This document shows positions 27,497-36,433 of a DNA stretch of 64,000 nucleotides, one piece after another. Origin of the DNA: Paenibacillus peoriae (GTDB lineage: Bacteria > Bacillota > Bacilli > Paenibacillales > Paenibacillaceae); contig NZ_CP092831.1 in assembly GCF_022531965.1 (NCBI RefSeq), positions 2,074,001-2,138,000 on the forward strand, in the 5' to 3' direction. A program made the translations under genes and the position numbers. The notes beneath the pieces were generated by a model. It made no database searches, was not told the DNA's origin, and was given only the letters and a program-made list of their open reading frames with translations. Position 1 is the stretch's first letter. Every line of letters starts with the position of its first letter.

Positions 27497-27868
27497 TTAT
27501 TCCCGCCAAAAGGTTGAACAGTCTGCCTTATCCAAAATATTAAACTCGATCATTTTCTCAAGTAATGAGAAATCAACTGGACTATCCCACTGGATACGTA
27601 CCAACTGCTTGGTGTGATCATAGCCAGCCTGCACAATTAACTCAGAAAAATGATTAATCCCTGCCTTTTCAGGGGCAACGGCCAAATGATGTTTGGCTAC
27701 GCTAAAGCCAATAATAAATGTGCTGTGATCCGTAAACATAGGCTGATTCCACGCAATTTTTGGCATTAAATTTGGAAATTTCTTGGTTACCCAAGCCAAT
27801 ACTTCTTGCGTTCGAGCCCGATGTTGGGGGTTATCAATATGCGCTAAATATTCTGCAAAAGCTTCCAT
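27497..27868 (-). CDS. DUF1801 protein (YdhG / iron-chaperone-like fold)
   Basis: 123 aa. Conserved family features: [41 protein letters not shown]. Homologues in Bacillus include YdhG and YdeI and are annotated as frataxin-like iron chaperones, a name based on structure and limited data. GGAGGGAAC precedes the ATG. The 142-bp gap before the TPR gene shows no other feature. Confidence 0.85.
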   Translation of the reverse strand: MEAFAEYLAHIDNPQHRARTQEVLAWVTKKFPNLMPKIAWNQPMFTDHSTFIIGFSVAKHHLAVAPEKAGINHFSELIVQAGYDHTKQLVRIQWDSPVDFSLLEKMIEFNILDKADCSTFWRE

Positions 27869-28070
27869 GTTGTTCCCTCCTTAATTAAAAATTGTATCGT
27901 TCAGAGAAGTTCCTCGAACCTATTTGTCGTTAAAACTCCTCATAGAATGGCTCAGACACGTTCTTAACAACACCTATTTCCAACGATATATATTTTCAAA
28001 CTAGATAGTCAAAATGGTTTACTATCAATTTATCGCAGCAACATGCTTCCCAAGATGTAAACAATACCTT

Positions 28071-28601
28071 TTATGTCCTGTTATATTCCTCAGAAAGAAT
28101 AGAGTACAAATATGAATCGTGAAATTCGCCTTTGTAGTACCAGTGTTCTCGCATTATACCTTCACGTTGCATTCCGATCTGTTGCATAATCTTCTCAGAA
28201 GCCTTATTTTCTGGACGACATGTTGCATAAATACGATGGACATCAAGTGTGCTAAATCCAAAGCCTAGCAGGGCTCGTGCCGCTTCTGTTGCATAACCCT
28301 TTCCTTGATAATCTGGGTTTAGAATATAGCCCATTTCTGCATTAGTATCTTTGACATGAATACCAACACCGCCGATCAGGATTCCAGTGTTTTTCAGACA
28401 TATGGCTAGTTCGTAGTCTTGTCGTGGCATTTCCTGCTGTGAGGCTAGAACTTGTTCTATATATGCCTTTGTATCTTCTTCTGTATTGGGTCCCCATGCT
28501 GTGTGCCTAGTAACTTCAGGCAATGACGTGTAGGTATGTATACTTCCCCAATCGGATGTACAAATATCACGAATGATGAGCCGTTTTGTCTCAAATTGCA
28601 T
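28071..28601 (-). CDS. RimJ/RimL-type GNAT acetyltransferase
   Basis: 176 aa. TKRLIIRDICTSDWGSI at the N-terminus and EMGYILNPDYQGKGYATEAARALLGFGF are RimJ/L hallmarks, with NKASEKIMQQIGMQREG and the closing YSILSEEY. AGGAGGAATCGTT precedes the ATG. Acceptor may be a protein N-terminus or a small molecule. The 202-bp gap 27869-28070 holds nothing recognised. Confidence 0.9.
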   Translation of the reverse strand: MQFETKRLIIRDICTSDWGSIHTYTSLPEVTRHTAWGPNTEEDTKAYIEQVLASQQEMPRQDYELAICLKNTGILIGGVGIHVKDTNAEMGYILNPDYQGKGYATEAARALLGFGFSTLDVHRIYATCRPENKASEKIMQQIGMQREGIMREHWYYKGEFHDSYLYSILSEEYNRT

Positions 28602-28871
28602 AACGATTCCTCCTGTCTATAATTAGCATACATATTCGTGTTTTTTGCACATTCTATTAATCCTATTTAAGCAGATCTGATGGGGAAGATCCAAGATTTT
28701 GAGAGAAAGTGCTAGAGAAGAGGATCGAATTACGTGTTGAACAATGGGAACGAATCAATACCTTTTGCCACCTGAACGCAAACCGCAAGGGAGGCGTCCG
28801 GCAAAAATGCAAACAGAAAATATTGAATGTGGTACTGGAATAGCCCGCTATTATTAGCCATCCAGTTTGTC

Positions 28872-29906
28872 TTAAAACAGCCTGCGGGCTGTTACGAAAC
28901 GATTCTGCCATTTACCATCAAGCGTGTCAAAATGAACGCCACGTTCTTTGGAGAATGTATGCAACAATTTGTTGTTCCCTGCATAAATAGCCACATGGCC
29001 GATCTCCAGGCCGCGTGCGCTGAAGAACAGCAGGTCGCCTTTACGTAGCTCGTTTAGCCCGACCTTCTGGCCTTCTTTAGCCTGATCGTAAGAGACACGG
29101 GGGAGGTCGATGGAGAGCGTATGTCGGAACACTTCCCCCACAAAAGAAGAACAATCAAAGGTCGATGTCTGGCCGCTTGCTGCGCCGAATTCATAAGGAG
29201 TACCAAGGAATTTCTCTCCGTAGGCGATGAGTTCATCTCCCTGCCGTTCCACCAGGGATGAGCTGGTATAATCGCTGTATTTGGGTTTAGCCGATATGTA
29301 TCCGGTCAGGTTGTCTTTAGTGCGCACTTCCAGCCAGAGGGCATTGATCTCACGGATGACATGAACCTTTTCGTTGGCTGGAATAAGCCGCAGGGAAGGG
29401 GAAGCTCCCGACGAATCCGGTTTGCTGCGCAGGTTGACTCCCGAAAGAACCGTTGTAAAAAAATCGTTACTGGAGACAATCCGAATCGCTCGGGTCAGGG
29501 CATCCCACTTCACTGTGCTCCCAAGTGCCTCGCTCACAAAACGTAGTGGAATCATTGTGTTGCCCTCAACAATTTGTCCAGGAACATTCAGGGACAGCGT
29601 TTTGCCGTTTAAGGTGGCAGCAAGTTCCCCCATACGGTAGGTCAGCACCGCTTCATTTTTGGTAGCTGTTACGGTTTTGCTGGATGCGTTCCAGGAAAGC
29701 TCGGCTCCTTGTGCCTCAAACAACTGGCGCATCGGGACGAGCGCTGTTCCTTCTAGCAGCAGCGGCTGGGCAGCAAGCTGAAGTGGGCGGTCATCTACAT
29801 AAACGGTCGTCACCGGAGTCAGCGGTACCGACTTCGCATACGACGGGTTTGCTTGGAGCAGTGATACTGCTAGCAGAGCTAGCAATGCTTTCTTGTTGAT
29901 TGTCAT
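28872..29906 (-). CDS. Secreted NlpC/P60 peptidase with copper-amine-oxidase-like and SH3 domains
   Basis: 344 aa. Signal peptide to about residue 24 (ALLALLAVSLLQANPSYA). Residues about 35-140 are two copper-amine-oxidase N-terminal-like repeats (PLLLEGTALVPMRQLFEAQG and GNTMIPLRFVSEALGS), common in Paenibacillus surface proteins. An SH3b-like segment (GVNLRSKPDSSG) follows, then NlpC/P60 with Cys in STFDCSSFVGEVF and His in IGHVAIYAG. A cell-wall gamma-D-glutamyl/DAP endopeptidase. GAGGTGATGACAGC precedes the ATG. A short hairpin overlapping the stop codon may end transcription. The gap 28602-28871 shows no gene. Confidence 0.92.
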   Translation of the reverse strand: MTINKKALLALLAVSLLQANPSYAKSVPLTPVTTVYVDDRPLQLAAQPLLLEGTALVPMRQLFEAQGAELSWNASSKTVTATKNEAVLTYRMGELAATLNGKTLSLNVPGQIVEGNTMIPLRFVSEALGSTVKWDALTRAIRIVSSNDFFTTVLSGVNLRSKPDSSGASPSLRLIPANEKVHVIREINALWLEVRTKDNLTGYISAKPKYSDYTSSSLVERQGDELIAYGEKFLGTPYEFGAASGQTSTFDCSSFVGEVFRHTLSIDLPRVSYDQAKEGQKVGLNELRKGDLLFFSARGLEIGHVAIYAGNNKLLHTFSKERGVHFDTLDGKWQNRFVTARRLF

Positions 29907-30043
29907 GCTGTCATCACCTCATTGTGAATATGTTCATCTAAGTTGTACGAGGCTTCCTCCGATTAGTTGTGTACCAAATATTGGACTGATTCGAAAAACG
30001 TAAACAAACAAAAATAAAACCAATAAATATCTGTGTTTAATTG

Positions 30044-30093
30044 TTGACACCAAAATAAAATAAAGATAACATTATATATGTGAAATATTTCAC
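30044..30093 (+). promoter_or_regulatory. Promoter with Rex-like operator
   Basis: TTGACA (30044-30049), 17-bp spacer, TAACAT (30067-30072). The perfect palindrome GTGAAATATTTCAC (30080-30093) begins at the expected +1. It keeps the full GTGAA-N4-TTCAC core of the Gram-positive Rex site; the outer TT/AA are mostly lost. Confidence 0.7.
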
Positions 30094-30159
30094 TTTTGAG
30101 AAATACCCTTATATTTAGCGAGGCAACAAGAAGTGAATCCTTTAGGAGGCCGATTTTAT

Positions 30160-31311
30160 ATGAGCGCACATGTATTTTTTGTACCATCTATCAATCTTAT
30201 GGGAACAGGCTGTTTGCAAGAAGTTGGGCCGTATATAAAAGAACTGAATTTAAACAAAGCTCTAGTCGTGACGGATAAATTTTTGATGAAGAGTGGTATT
30301 GCAGGCAAGGTTACATCTTTGCTGGATGATATTGGATTGAACTATGCGGTATACGATGAAGTAAAACCAAATCCGACCTGTAAAAATGTACATGATGGTG
30401 TTCAGTTTCTGCAAGAAAATGAATGTGACTTTTTAATTTCGATTGGCGGAGGATCACCACAGGATACGGCTAAGGGAATCGGCATTATTGCCACCAATAG
30501 GGGACATATAACCGAGTATGAGGGCGTTCATAAATCCAAGCATAAATCGCTTCCTATTGTCGCCATTAATACCACAGCAGGAACATCTGCTGAAATCACG
30601 ATCAATTATGTCATTACGGACGAAGAGCGCAAGGTAAAGATGGTTATGGTTGATAAGAATAGTGTAGCTACGATTTCAGTTAATGATCCTGAACTGATGG
30701 TAGACAAACCGGCCGCGTTAACGGCAGCTACAGGACTAGATGCTTTGACCCATGCCATTGAAGCTTTGGTTACGCCAGGTTCCTATCCTGTAACGGATGC
30801 GACTGCCTTGGCAGCAGTAGAAATTATTTTTAATCATTTGGCTCGTACAGTGAGAGACGGTCATGATATAGAAGCACGTGAGCAAATGGTATACGCTATT
30901 TTCCTGGGAGGACTTGCATTTAATAATGCCGGATTGGGTTACGTTCATGCGATGGCGCATCAGCTTGGCGGCGTTTACGATTTGCCTCATGGTGTTTGTA
31001 ATGCCATGCTGCTGCCGATTGTGGAGGAGGAGAATGCCAAGCAGGTACCGGAGAAGTTTCGTGCCATCGCTAAGGTCATCGGTTTTGAAGATAAGGGGAA
31101 AACGGATAAGGAATGCGCAGACTATGTAATCCAAAGAATCAAAGACCTGTCGAAGGAAGTAGGGATTCCTTCCAAACTTTCTGAACTAGGTGTAAATGAA
31201 GTGGATTTGGATCTGCTTGCCGAGAACTCAATGAAGGATGCTTGCGCTCCGGGCAATCCGTTTATACCTAGCAAAGAACAAGTTATCGAGATGTTTAAGA
31301 AAATTCTTTAA
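30160..31311 (+). CDS. Iron-containing alcohol dehydrogenase (group III)
   Basis: 383 aa from ATG 30160, preceded by AGGAGG; the upstream ATG (30133) lies before that RBS. NAD(H) loop SIGGGSPQDTAKGIG, and the metal ligands in DALTHAIEALVTPG, GLGYVHAMAHQLGG and YDLPHGVCNAML. Closest in style to 1,3-propanediol/butanol dehydrogenases that reduce aldehydes during fermentation. A Rex-like site on its promoter fits control by the NADH/NAD+ ratio. Substrate not determined. Confidence 0.93.
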   Translation: MSAHVFFVPSINLMGTGCLQEVGPYIKELNLNKALVVTDKFLMKSGIAGKVTSLLDDIGLNYAVYDEVKPNPTCKNVHDGVQFLQENECDFLISIGGGSPQDTAKGIGIIATNRGHITEYEGVHKSKHKSLPIVAINTTAGTSAEITINYVITDEERKVKMVMVDKNSVATISVNDPELMVDKPAALTAATGLDALTHAIEALVTPGSYPVTDATALAAVEIIFNHLARTVRDGHDIEAREQMVYAIFLGGLAFNNAGLGYVHAMAHQLGGVYDLPHGVCNAMLLPIVEEENAKQVPEKFRAIAKVIGFEDKGKTDKECADYVIQRIKDLSKEVGIPSKLSELGVNEVDLDLLAENSMKDACAPGNPFIPSKEQVIEMFKKIL

Positions 31312-31343
31312 ATAAAAGATGCAATTATTTTACTAAATACTAT

Positions 31344-31393
31344 AAGGGCTGTCCCAGGAACTGATCGAAGTATACTGGGAACGGCCCTTTTTA
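31344..31393. terminator. Terminator between alcohol dehydrogenase and tetR genes
   Basis: AAGGGC...TCCCAG pairs with CTGGGA...GGCCCTTTTT. Convergent genes share it. Confidence 0.85.
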
Positions 31394-31406
31394 TTCGCAT
31401 TTTCTA

Positions 31407-32003
31407 CTAAGAGATTTGTGAGACTAGAGATAAGACAACCCCATTGAAGATTAAAGGCACAGCTCTCTCGGCTAAATCTGTAGGAGACTCTTTTTTTCCT
31501 TCCACATTCCAGCGAAAGGTTACACCATAAATGGACCAGCTTAAAATGGTCGCGGCAAGTTCTAACGTTCTTTGGTCTGTATTATTGGCTTCTCTTGTTA
31601 TGAGTTGAAGTATGAATTGCTGTAATTGATTCTTAATATGTTCTTCCAGGATCGGTGCCACTGAATTATATTTATGAACGCATTGGTTACTTGAGTCGTG
31701 ATAGTCACATAACGAAAGAATAAGTTTCTGAATGATCTCCTCCGACAAACGTGCCTCAGCATCAATCCTCTTGATAACATACTCCAAAAATGCATCTGAC
31801 AAAAGGGTTTCAAGCAGTGCATATTTATCTTGAAAATGTGCATAGAACGTGGCGCGGTTAATGGTGGCTTTTTGGGTAATGTCATTGATCGTAATCGTGT
31901 AGAAGTCTTTCTTATTTAATTGGTCAACGAATGCGTCGAGAATTAATCTACGTGTTCGAATGACGCGAGGATCGTTTGGGTTGGGTGAAGTTACACCAGG
32001 CAT
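31407..32003 (-). CDS. TetR family regulator
   Basis: 198 aa. N-terminal HTH TINDITQKATINRATFYAHFQDKYALLE. The long pre-HTH segment (VIRTRRLILDAFVDQLNKKD) and C-terminal helical ligand domain resemble the YxaF/YezE-type or DhaS-like group. Divergent from the Old Yellow Enzyme gene, so probably its repressor. A TTGTT...AACAA repeat lies at its own promoter region (32055-32075). Confidence 0.9.
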   Translation of the reverse strand: MPGVTSPNPNDPRVIRTRRLILDAFVDQLNKKDFYTITINDITQKATINRATFYAHFQDKYALLETLLSDAFLEYVIKRIDAEARLSEEIIQKLILSLCDYHDSSNQCVHKYNSVAPILEEHIKNQLQQFILQLITREANNTDQRTLELAATILSWSIYGVTFRWNVEGKKESPTDLAERAVPLIFNGVVLSLVSQIS

Positions 32004-32182
32004 CCTAAAGACACTCCTTTCAGGAAATCAAATGATTCCCCCATTATAAACATGTGTTGTTTTGTCAACAAGTGAATTTAGATATACAACAATTTCATAA
32101 CCCTTTTGGTTAAGCAACAGAATGAACATTTTGTCGGTTGAATGATAAATTAAACATTGCTAACATTTCACTTGCACCCCGT

Positions 32183-32223
32183 TTGATGATGCACGAGCCT
32201 TATATATAATTCTTTAAAAGAAT
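32183..32223 (+). promoter_or_regulatory. Promoter and palindrome upstream of Old Yellow Enzyme gene
   Basis: TTGATG (32183-32188), 16-bp spacer, TATAAT (32205-32210), with the 15-bp palindrome ATTCTTTAAAAGAAT at 32209-32223 over the start site. Candidate target of the divergent TetR protein. Confidence 0.6.
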
Positions 32224-32248
32224 AAAAGAAAATGAGGAGGTACAATCC

Positions 32249-33370
32249 TTGAGTAATCAACCGCAAAATGTTCATTCAACAGAAGCTTTATTTCAACCTT
32301 ATACCATTCATAATCTAACCCTACAGACTCGTATTGTAATGCCGTCAATGGGCCGCGCTTTTTCACCAAATGGTGTGCCAGGACCGGATGTAGCCGCTTA
32401 TTATCGCCGTCGCGCAGAGAATGATGTAGGTCTTATTATTACTGAAGGCGCAGTGATTGACCATCCGGCTGGAACAAGTGAGCCGAGGATACCTAATTTT
32501 TATGGGGAAGCGGCTTTAAACGGTTGGGCTGAAGTGGTCAGACAGGTTCATGAAGCTGGTAGTAAAATTTTCCCACAGCTTTGGCATATGGGGATGGCTC
32601 GTCCTTTGGGATCTCAGCCGAATCCCGAAGCGCTATCGATTGGTCCATCGGGGCTGGATCTGGAAGGCAATAAAGTGACCGAGCCGATGACAGAAGAAGA
32701 AATTGTCAAGGTCATTCGCGCCTATGTCGATGCAGCTGCGAATGCAAAACGACTGGGTTTTGACGGCGTTGAAATTCACGGAGCACACGGCTATCTGGTT
32801 GATCAATTCTTTTGGGAGAGGACGAACCAACGTACGGATCGCTATGGTGGCGATATCATAAAACGTGCTCAATTCGCCATTGAGCTTGTGGAAGCTATTC
32901 GTGCTGAGGTTGGCCCTGACTACCCTATTGCCATGCGCCTATCCCAATGGAAAATGAATGATTACAACGCAAAGCCGTTCGATACACCGGATAAACTGGA
33001 GCAATTCCTGAATGTATTAGTAGAAGCGGGCGTGGACATCTTCCATTGCTCGACACGTCGCTTTTGGGTACCTGAATTTGAAGGCTCCGATTTGAGCTTT
33101 GCCGGATGGGTGAAGAAGCTGACTGGAAAAACTACGATTACGGTTGGCTCTGTAGGTCTGGATGAGGATTTTGTAAGTTATATCGAAGGGAAAGGGGCAG
33201 GACACCAAGATATTAATGAACTTCTGGAACGGCTCGACAACAATGAATTTGATCTGGTAGCTGTTGGGCGTGCGCTTCTGGGCGATCCTGCATGGGCTAC
33301 GAAAATACGTGAAGGCCGAATTCATGATCTTCAAACCTTTACACCTGAGATACTTCAAACGCTCAACTAA
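32249..33370 (+). CDS. NADH:flavin oxidoreductase, Old Yellow Enzyme family
   Basis: 373 aa from a TTG start with GAGGAGGTACAATCC before it. FMN barrel motifs: FQPYTIHNLTLQTRIVMPSM, active-site pair in IHGAHGYLVDQFF, NQRTDRYGG and the phosphate loop VAVGRALLGDPAW. Reduces activated C=C bonds of electrophiles such as enones, quinones or nitro compounds with NAD(P)H. Cytoplasmic. Likely repressed by the divergent TetR protein. Confidence 0.93.
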   Translation: MSNQPQNVHSTEALFQPYTIHNLTLQTRIVMPSMGRAFSPNGVPGPDVAAYYRRRAENDVGLIITEGAVIDHPAGTSEPRIPNFYGEAALNGWAEVVRQVHEAGSKIFPQLWHMGMARPLGSQPNPEALSIGPSGLDLEGNKVTEPMTEEEIVKVIRAYVDAAANAKRLGFDGVEIHGAHGYLVDQFFWERTNQRTDRYGGDIIKRAQFAIELVEAIRAEVGPDYPIAMRLSQWKMNDYNAKPFDTPDKLEQFLNVLVEAGVDIFHCSTRRFWVPEFEGSDLSFAGWVKKLTGKTTITVGSVGLDEDFVSYIEGKGAGHQDINELLERLDNNEFDLVAVGRALLGDPAWATKIREGRIHDLQTFTPEILQTLN

Positions 33371-33417
33371 AACATATCATACTTTGAACATCTCTTCATT
33401 TCATAAATAAATACTGT

Positions 33418-33469
33418 AAGCCAAAATACTCAAAGTCAGGTAAGGAACTTGGGTATTTTGGCTTTTTTA
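33418..33469 (+). terminator. Terminator after Old Yellow Enzyme gene
   Basis: AAGCCAAAATAC pairs with GTATTTTGGCTT followed by TTTT. Confidence 0.88.
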
Positions 33470-33547
33470 TGCGTCTGCGATAGTAATCCACCATGAACCA
33501 TTATAGATTAAGTCATATTTGCTTTTAGTTCAGACTGACACCAACAC

Positions 33548-33576
33548 TTGATATATATAGATGTCTATGTAATAAT
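33548..33576 (+). promoter_or_regulatory. Promoter with internal MarR operator, leaderless transcript likely
   Basis: TTGATA (33548-33553), 17 bp, AATAAT (33571-33576). The operator-like TATAGATGTCTATG (33556-33569) fills the spacer and matches the palindrome at 34023-34036 in 12 of 14 bases. The predicted start (+1 near 33583) falls on the ATG itself. Confidence 0.65.
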
Positions 33577-33582
33577 GCTTGT

Positions 33583-34005
33583 ATGTTAAAAAATAATGCA
33601 GCTGCACTGATAGGAACCATTAGAGACTCGATCAATAAATTGATTGTGTCTGAGCTCGAATCGAATGGAATTGAAGGGATTGTTCCTACTCATGGCGGAA
33701 TCCTAATGTTCCTTTATCAAAACGACGGGCTTTCTATTAAGGAATTGACGCAAAAAATTTCTCGTCAGCAACCCACGGTCACTGTTTTGATCGACAAGCT
33801 AGTGAAGTTGGGATATGTCGAAAGAAAAAAAGAAAGGGAGGATAGCCGAGTTACCCTGATATTTCTGACCGATAAGGGAAGAGAGATAGAGCCTGTATTT
33901 GAGGTGATCTCCAATAGATTACAAGAAACCATCTATGGTGGTCTCAAAGATGAAGAAAAAGAACAACTGGAATATTTGCTGGAGCATGTCAAAAACAGAT
34001 TATAA
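33583..34005 (+). CDS. MarR family regulator of the adjacent NQO-type gene
   Basis: 140 aa. Winged helix LSIKELTQKISRQQPTVTVLIDKLVKLGYVERKK with wing REDSRVTLIFLTDKG. There is no ribosome binding site before the ATG, and the promoter places +1 at or next to it, so it is probably read from a leaderless message. Operators of one type precede both this gene and the next, so the protein should control itself and the reductase. Confidence 0.9.
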   Translation: MLKNNAAALIGTIRDSINKLIVSELESNGIEGIVPTHGGILMFLYQNDGLSIKELTQKISRQQPTVTVLIDKLVKLGYVERKKEREDSRVTLIFLTDKGREIEPVFEVISNRLQETIYGGLKDEEKEQLEYLLEHVKNRL

Positions 34006-34022
34006 ATTTTTTTAAGTAAATG

Positions 34023-34036
34023 TATAGATATCTATA
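34023..34036 (+). promoter_or_regulatory. MarR operator upstream of the NQO-type gene
   Basis: Perfect 14-bp palindrome TATAGATATCTATA, 41 bp before the ATG and close to candidate -10 boxes (TATATT 34033-34038). Same motif as 33556-33569. Confidence 0.7.
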
Positions 34037-34077
34037 TTAATATCAAAATAACAATAAAACATCTGGAGGTTATTAAA

Positions 34078-34659
34078 ATGAAACATCTTATTATCTATGC
34101 TCACTCAAACGCAGAAAGCTTCAATCACGCGATACTCGAAACGGTTGTAAATACCTTGAAAGAAAAAGGTGATGAAGTCGTTGTACGCGATCTTTATGCC
34201 CTTAATTTTCAACCTGTATTAAAACCTGAGGATACTGCCGCTATGAGAGCAGGGCAAACTCCGGCTGATATCAAAGTGGAGCAGGAATACATCTCACAAT
34301 CGGATACGATTACTTTTATTTCTCCCATTTGGTGGACAGGTCTTCCGGCTATCCTGAAAGGTTACGTTGATCGTGTATTTGCATACGGCTTTGCATATAC
34401 GGCTGGTGCGGAAGGGATTAATAAGCTGCTTACAGGTAAAAAAGGTTTTATCGTGAATACACATGGTACTCCCAACGCGATCTACGATGAAATCGGTATG
34501 ACTGCAGGATTGAAGCTCACATCCGATACGGGAATTTTTGATTTCGTTGGAATTGAATCCGTCGGTCACTTGCTGCTTGGAAGTATTGGTTATCTTGATG
34601 AAGATGGCTATAAAGGGTTGTTGAAGCAAGTACAAGACACGGTTAAAACGGTGCTGTAA
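34078..34659 (+). CDS. NAD(P)H oxidoreductase, NQO1/KefF/YwrO flavodoxin fold
   Basis: 193 aa. HLIIYAHSNAESFNHAILETV is the FMN phosphate loop; FISPIWWTGLPAILKGYVDRVFAYGFAY is the conserved active-site block. Two-electron reduction of quinones and similar electrophiles. TCTGGAGGTTATTAAA precedes the ATG. Regulated by the upstream MarR protein (shared operator). With the neighbouring Old Yellow Enzyme it forms an electrophile-detoxification block. Confidence 0.93.
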   Translation: MKHLIIYAHSNAESFNHAILETVVNTLKEKGDEVVVRDLYALNFQPVLKPEDTAAMRAGQTPADIKVEQEYISQSDTITFISPIWWTGLPAILKGYVDRVFAYGFAYTAGAEGINKLLTGKKGFIVNTHGTPNAIYDEIGMTAGLKLTSDTGIFDFVGIESVGHLLLGSIGYLDEDGYKGLLKQVQDTVKTVL

Positions 34660-34705
34660 ATTCAGTTCATATTCTTTTAGAAACGTAAGACATTCTTTAA
34701 ATAAT

Positions 34706-34739
34706 GAGGTCAACCCGTATTTAGTGGTTGGCCTTTTCT
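34706..34739 (+). terminator. Terminator after NQO-type gene
   Basis: AGGTCAACC pairs with GGTTGGCCTT (one G-T pair) followed by TTTCTT. Confidence 0.7.
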
Positions 34740-35069
34740 TGTAAATGTTAATACTTCTCTAATATAGTCCAAACAACAATCTCATTTGGAGCTGCTCAAA
34801 TCCCCCTTTTCCTTGAAATTCTATGATATAACACGTTTCCAGAACCTCATAAAATAAAACCCTCCTTGTTGTCTCACGTTATGGGGTCAGTCCCTCTCCT
34901 CTGGGTGTCTCACAGTCCAAGGTATAAAACCTCCTGTTATTGGACATTCAAGGGGGGGATAAAGTATAAAAATTCACAAATATTTCATTGTTATTATCGT
35001 GGGCAATTCATTATAGTACATAGTATTAATAGTTAACTGTATGTATTACGTGTGTTGCGGAGGTTCACT
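34740..35069. other. 330-bp intergenic stretch, possible IS remnant
   Basis: No gene with a ribosome binding site is visible. Complement of 34868-34893 (GACTGACCCC...GTGAGACAAC) resembles the terminal sequence of IS3-family elements, and a second GTGAGACA copy lies at 34905-34912. No transposase frame remains. Confidence 0.35.
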
Positions 35070-35507
35070 ATGAAAGATTATGAACTAAGGGACGAATTGA
35101 GAGAATCCGTTAACCGGATTTATGACATGGAATTATTCAGTAGCCTGACGGAGCTTGTTCAGGGGGAAAACCATGTGCTTCAATATTTAGTTCAGCACCG
35201 GGATGATGAAATTAATCCTTCCTTGCTCAGCGATGATCTGCATGTATCCAGATCAAGAATTACGGCAGCGCTTACGGGATTAAGGAAAAAAGGCTATGTG
35301 ACTATGGAAATGTCTGAGCATGACAGACGACGAATGTGTGTAAGGCTCACAGTAAATGGTGAATCCTTGATCAGACAGAAGCAAGAGAGAATTGAAGGTT
35401 ATTTTGAAGCGCTTGTAGTAGGTTTGGGTGAGAAGAATGTGAAGGAATTTATACGGTTAATTGAGCTTTCTTTGAGTATTATGAACGCGCGTTCTATTGA
35501 AAAATAA
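35070..35507 (+). CDS. MarR family regulator
   Basis: 145 aa from ATG 35070 (GGAGG six bases before). Winged helix SLLSDDLHVSRSRITAALTGLRKKGYVTME with wing SEHDRRRMCVRLTVNG. Followed 21 bp later by a DegV gene, so the two form an operon. MarR-DegV pairing suggests control by a lipid-related signal, but this is inference. Confidence 0.9.
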   Translation: MKDYELRDELRESVNRIYDMELFSSLTELVQGENHVLQYLVQHRDDEINPSLLSDDLHVSRSRITAALTGLRKKGYVTMEMSEHDRRRMCVRLTVNGESLIRQKQERIEGYFEALVVGLGEKNVKEFIRLIELSLSIMNARSIEK

Positions 35508-35528
35508 CATAATGTGAGGGTGTACCGG

Positions 35529-36359
35529 GTGAGATATAAAATAATAGCAGATAGCTGCTGTGATTTAACGAGAGAGCTTAGAGAAGAGATGCAGATTACT
35601 ACGATCCCGTTAAATATGACGCTGGGAGATAAATGCTTCGTAGATGATGACACATTGGACTTACCTCAGTTTATGGAAGAAATGAGAGCCTGTACAACCA
35701 AAATTGGATCCGCATCACCGTCACCTATGCTATATAAGGAAGCCTTTCAAGGTGCGCATACTTCTTTTGCCATTACATTATCCAGCAACCTGTCCAGTTC
35801 GTATTCCAGTGCATTGGTAGGAAAAGATATGGCGGAAGAAGAGGGGGCGGATGTTCATGTATTTGATTCGAAAAGCGCTTCGGCTGGACAGCTCTTGTTA
35901 GCTCTAAAACTGCGCAAGTTGATTGACGAGGGATATCATAAAAGCGAAATTATTTCATCCTTGGAGAGCTTTATCAGCAAGATGAAAACCTACTTTGTTT
36001 TAGAAAATCTAGATAATTTGGTTAAGAACGGGCGGATGAATAAAATCACTGGAAAGATACTTTCACTCTTGCATATCAGGCCTATTTTAGGCTCGGATGG
36101 TGACGGTAATATCGCATTTTTTACTCAAGCACGCGGTCAGAATCAAATTATCGAAAAGCTCGCAGATACTATTGAAAAAAGTGGCCGGGCTACCGAAGGA
36201 GAAAGCATTGTCATTACTCACTGCAATAATCCTGGGCTGGCGGAAAAATTAATGAATGCGCTGAGGAAACGCTATCAATTTAAAGATATTCATATTGTGT
36301 CCACCAGAGGGATTAGTTCAATGTATGCCAATGACAAAGGGATCATTATGGCCTTTTAA
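35529..36359 (+). CDS. DegV family fatty-acid-binding protein
   Basis: 276 aa from GTG 35529, with GAGGG at a usable distance; an in-frame ATG at 35514 has none. IIADSCCDLTRELREEM (usually DSTADL), ITLSSNLSSSYSSAL and VHVFDSKSASAGQLLLALK are the DegV blocks, and the C-half has FVLENLDNLVKNGRMNKITG. DegV/FakB proteins bind a fatty acid for phosphorylation by FakA. The substitution of Cys for Thr/Ala in the first block is mild. Cytoplasmic. Confidence 0.92.
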   Translation: MRYKIIADSCCDLTRELREEMQITTIPLNMTLGDKCFVDDDTLDLPQFMEEMRACTTKIGSASPSPMLYKEAFQGAHTSFAITLSSNLSSSYSSALVGKDMAEEEGADVHVFDSKSASAGQLLLALKLRKLIDEGYHKSEIISSLESFISKMKTYFVLENLDNLVKNGRMNKITGKILSLLHIRPILGSDGDGNIAFFTQARGQNQIIEKLADTIEKSGRATEGESIVITHCNNPGLAEKLMNALRKRYQFKDIHIVSTRGISSMYANDKGIIMAF

Positions 36360-36368
36360 AAATATTCA

Positions 36369-36403
36369 GGGTTTATCCTCGCTGTATGGATAAACCCTTT
36401 TTT
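36369..36403 (+). terminator. Terminator after degV
   Basis: Perfect 10-bp stem GGGTTTATCC/GGATAAACCC followed by a T-run. Confidence 0.92.
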
Positions 36404-36433
36404 AGTACACTGAGGCTTTGCGGGAGTTCAAGC

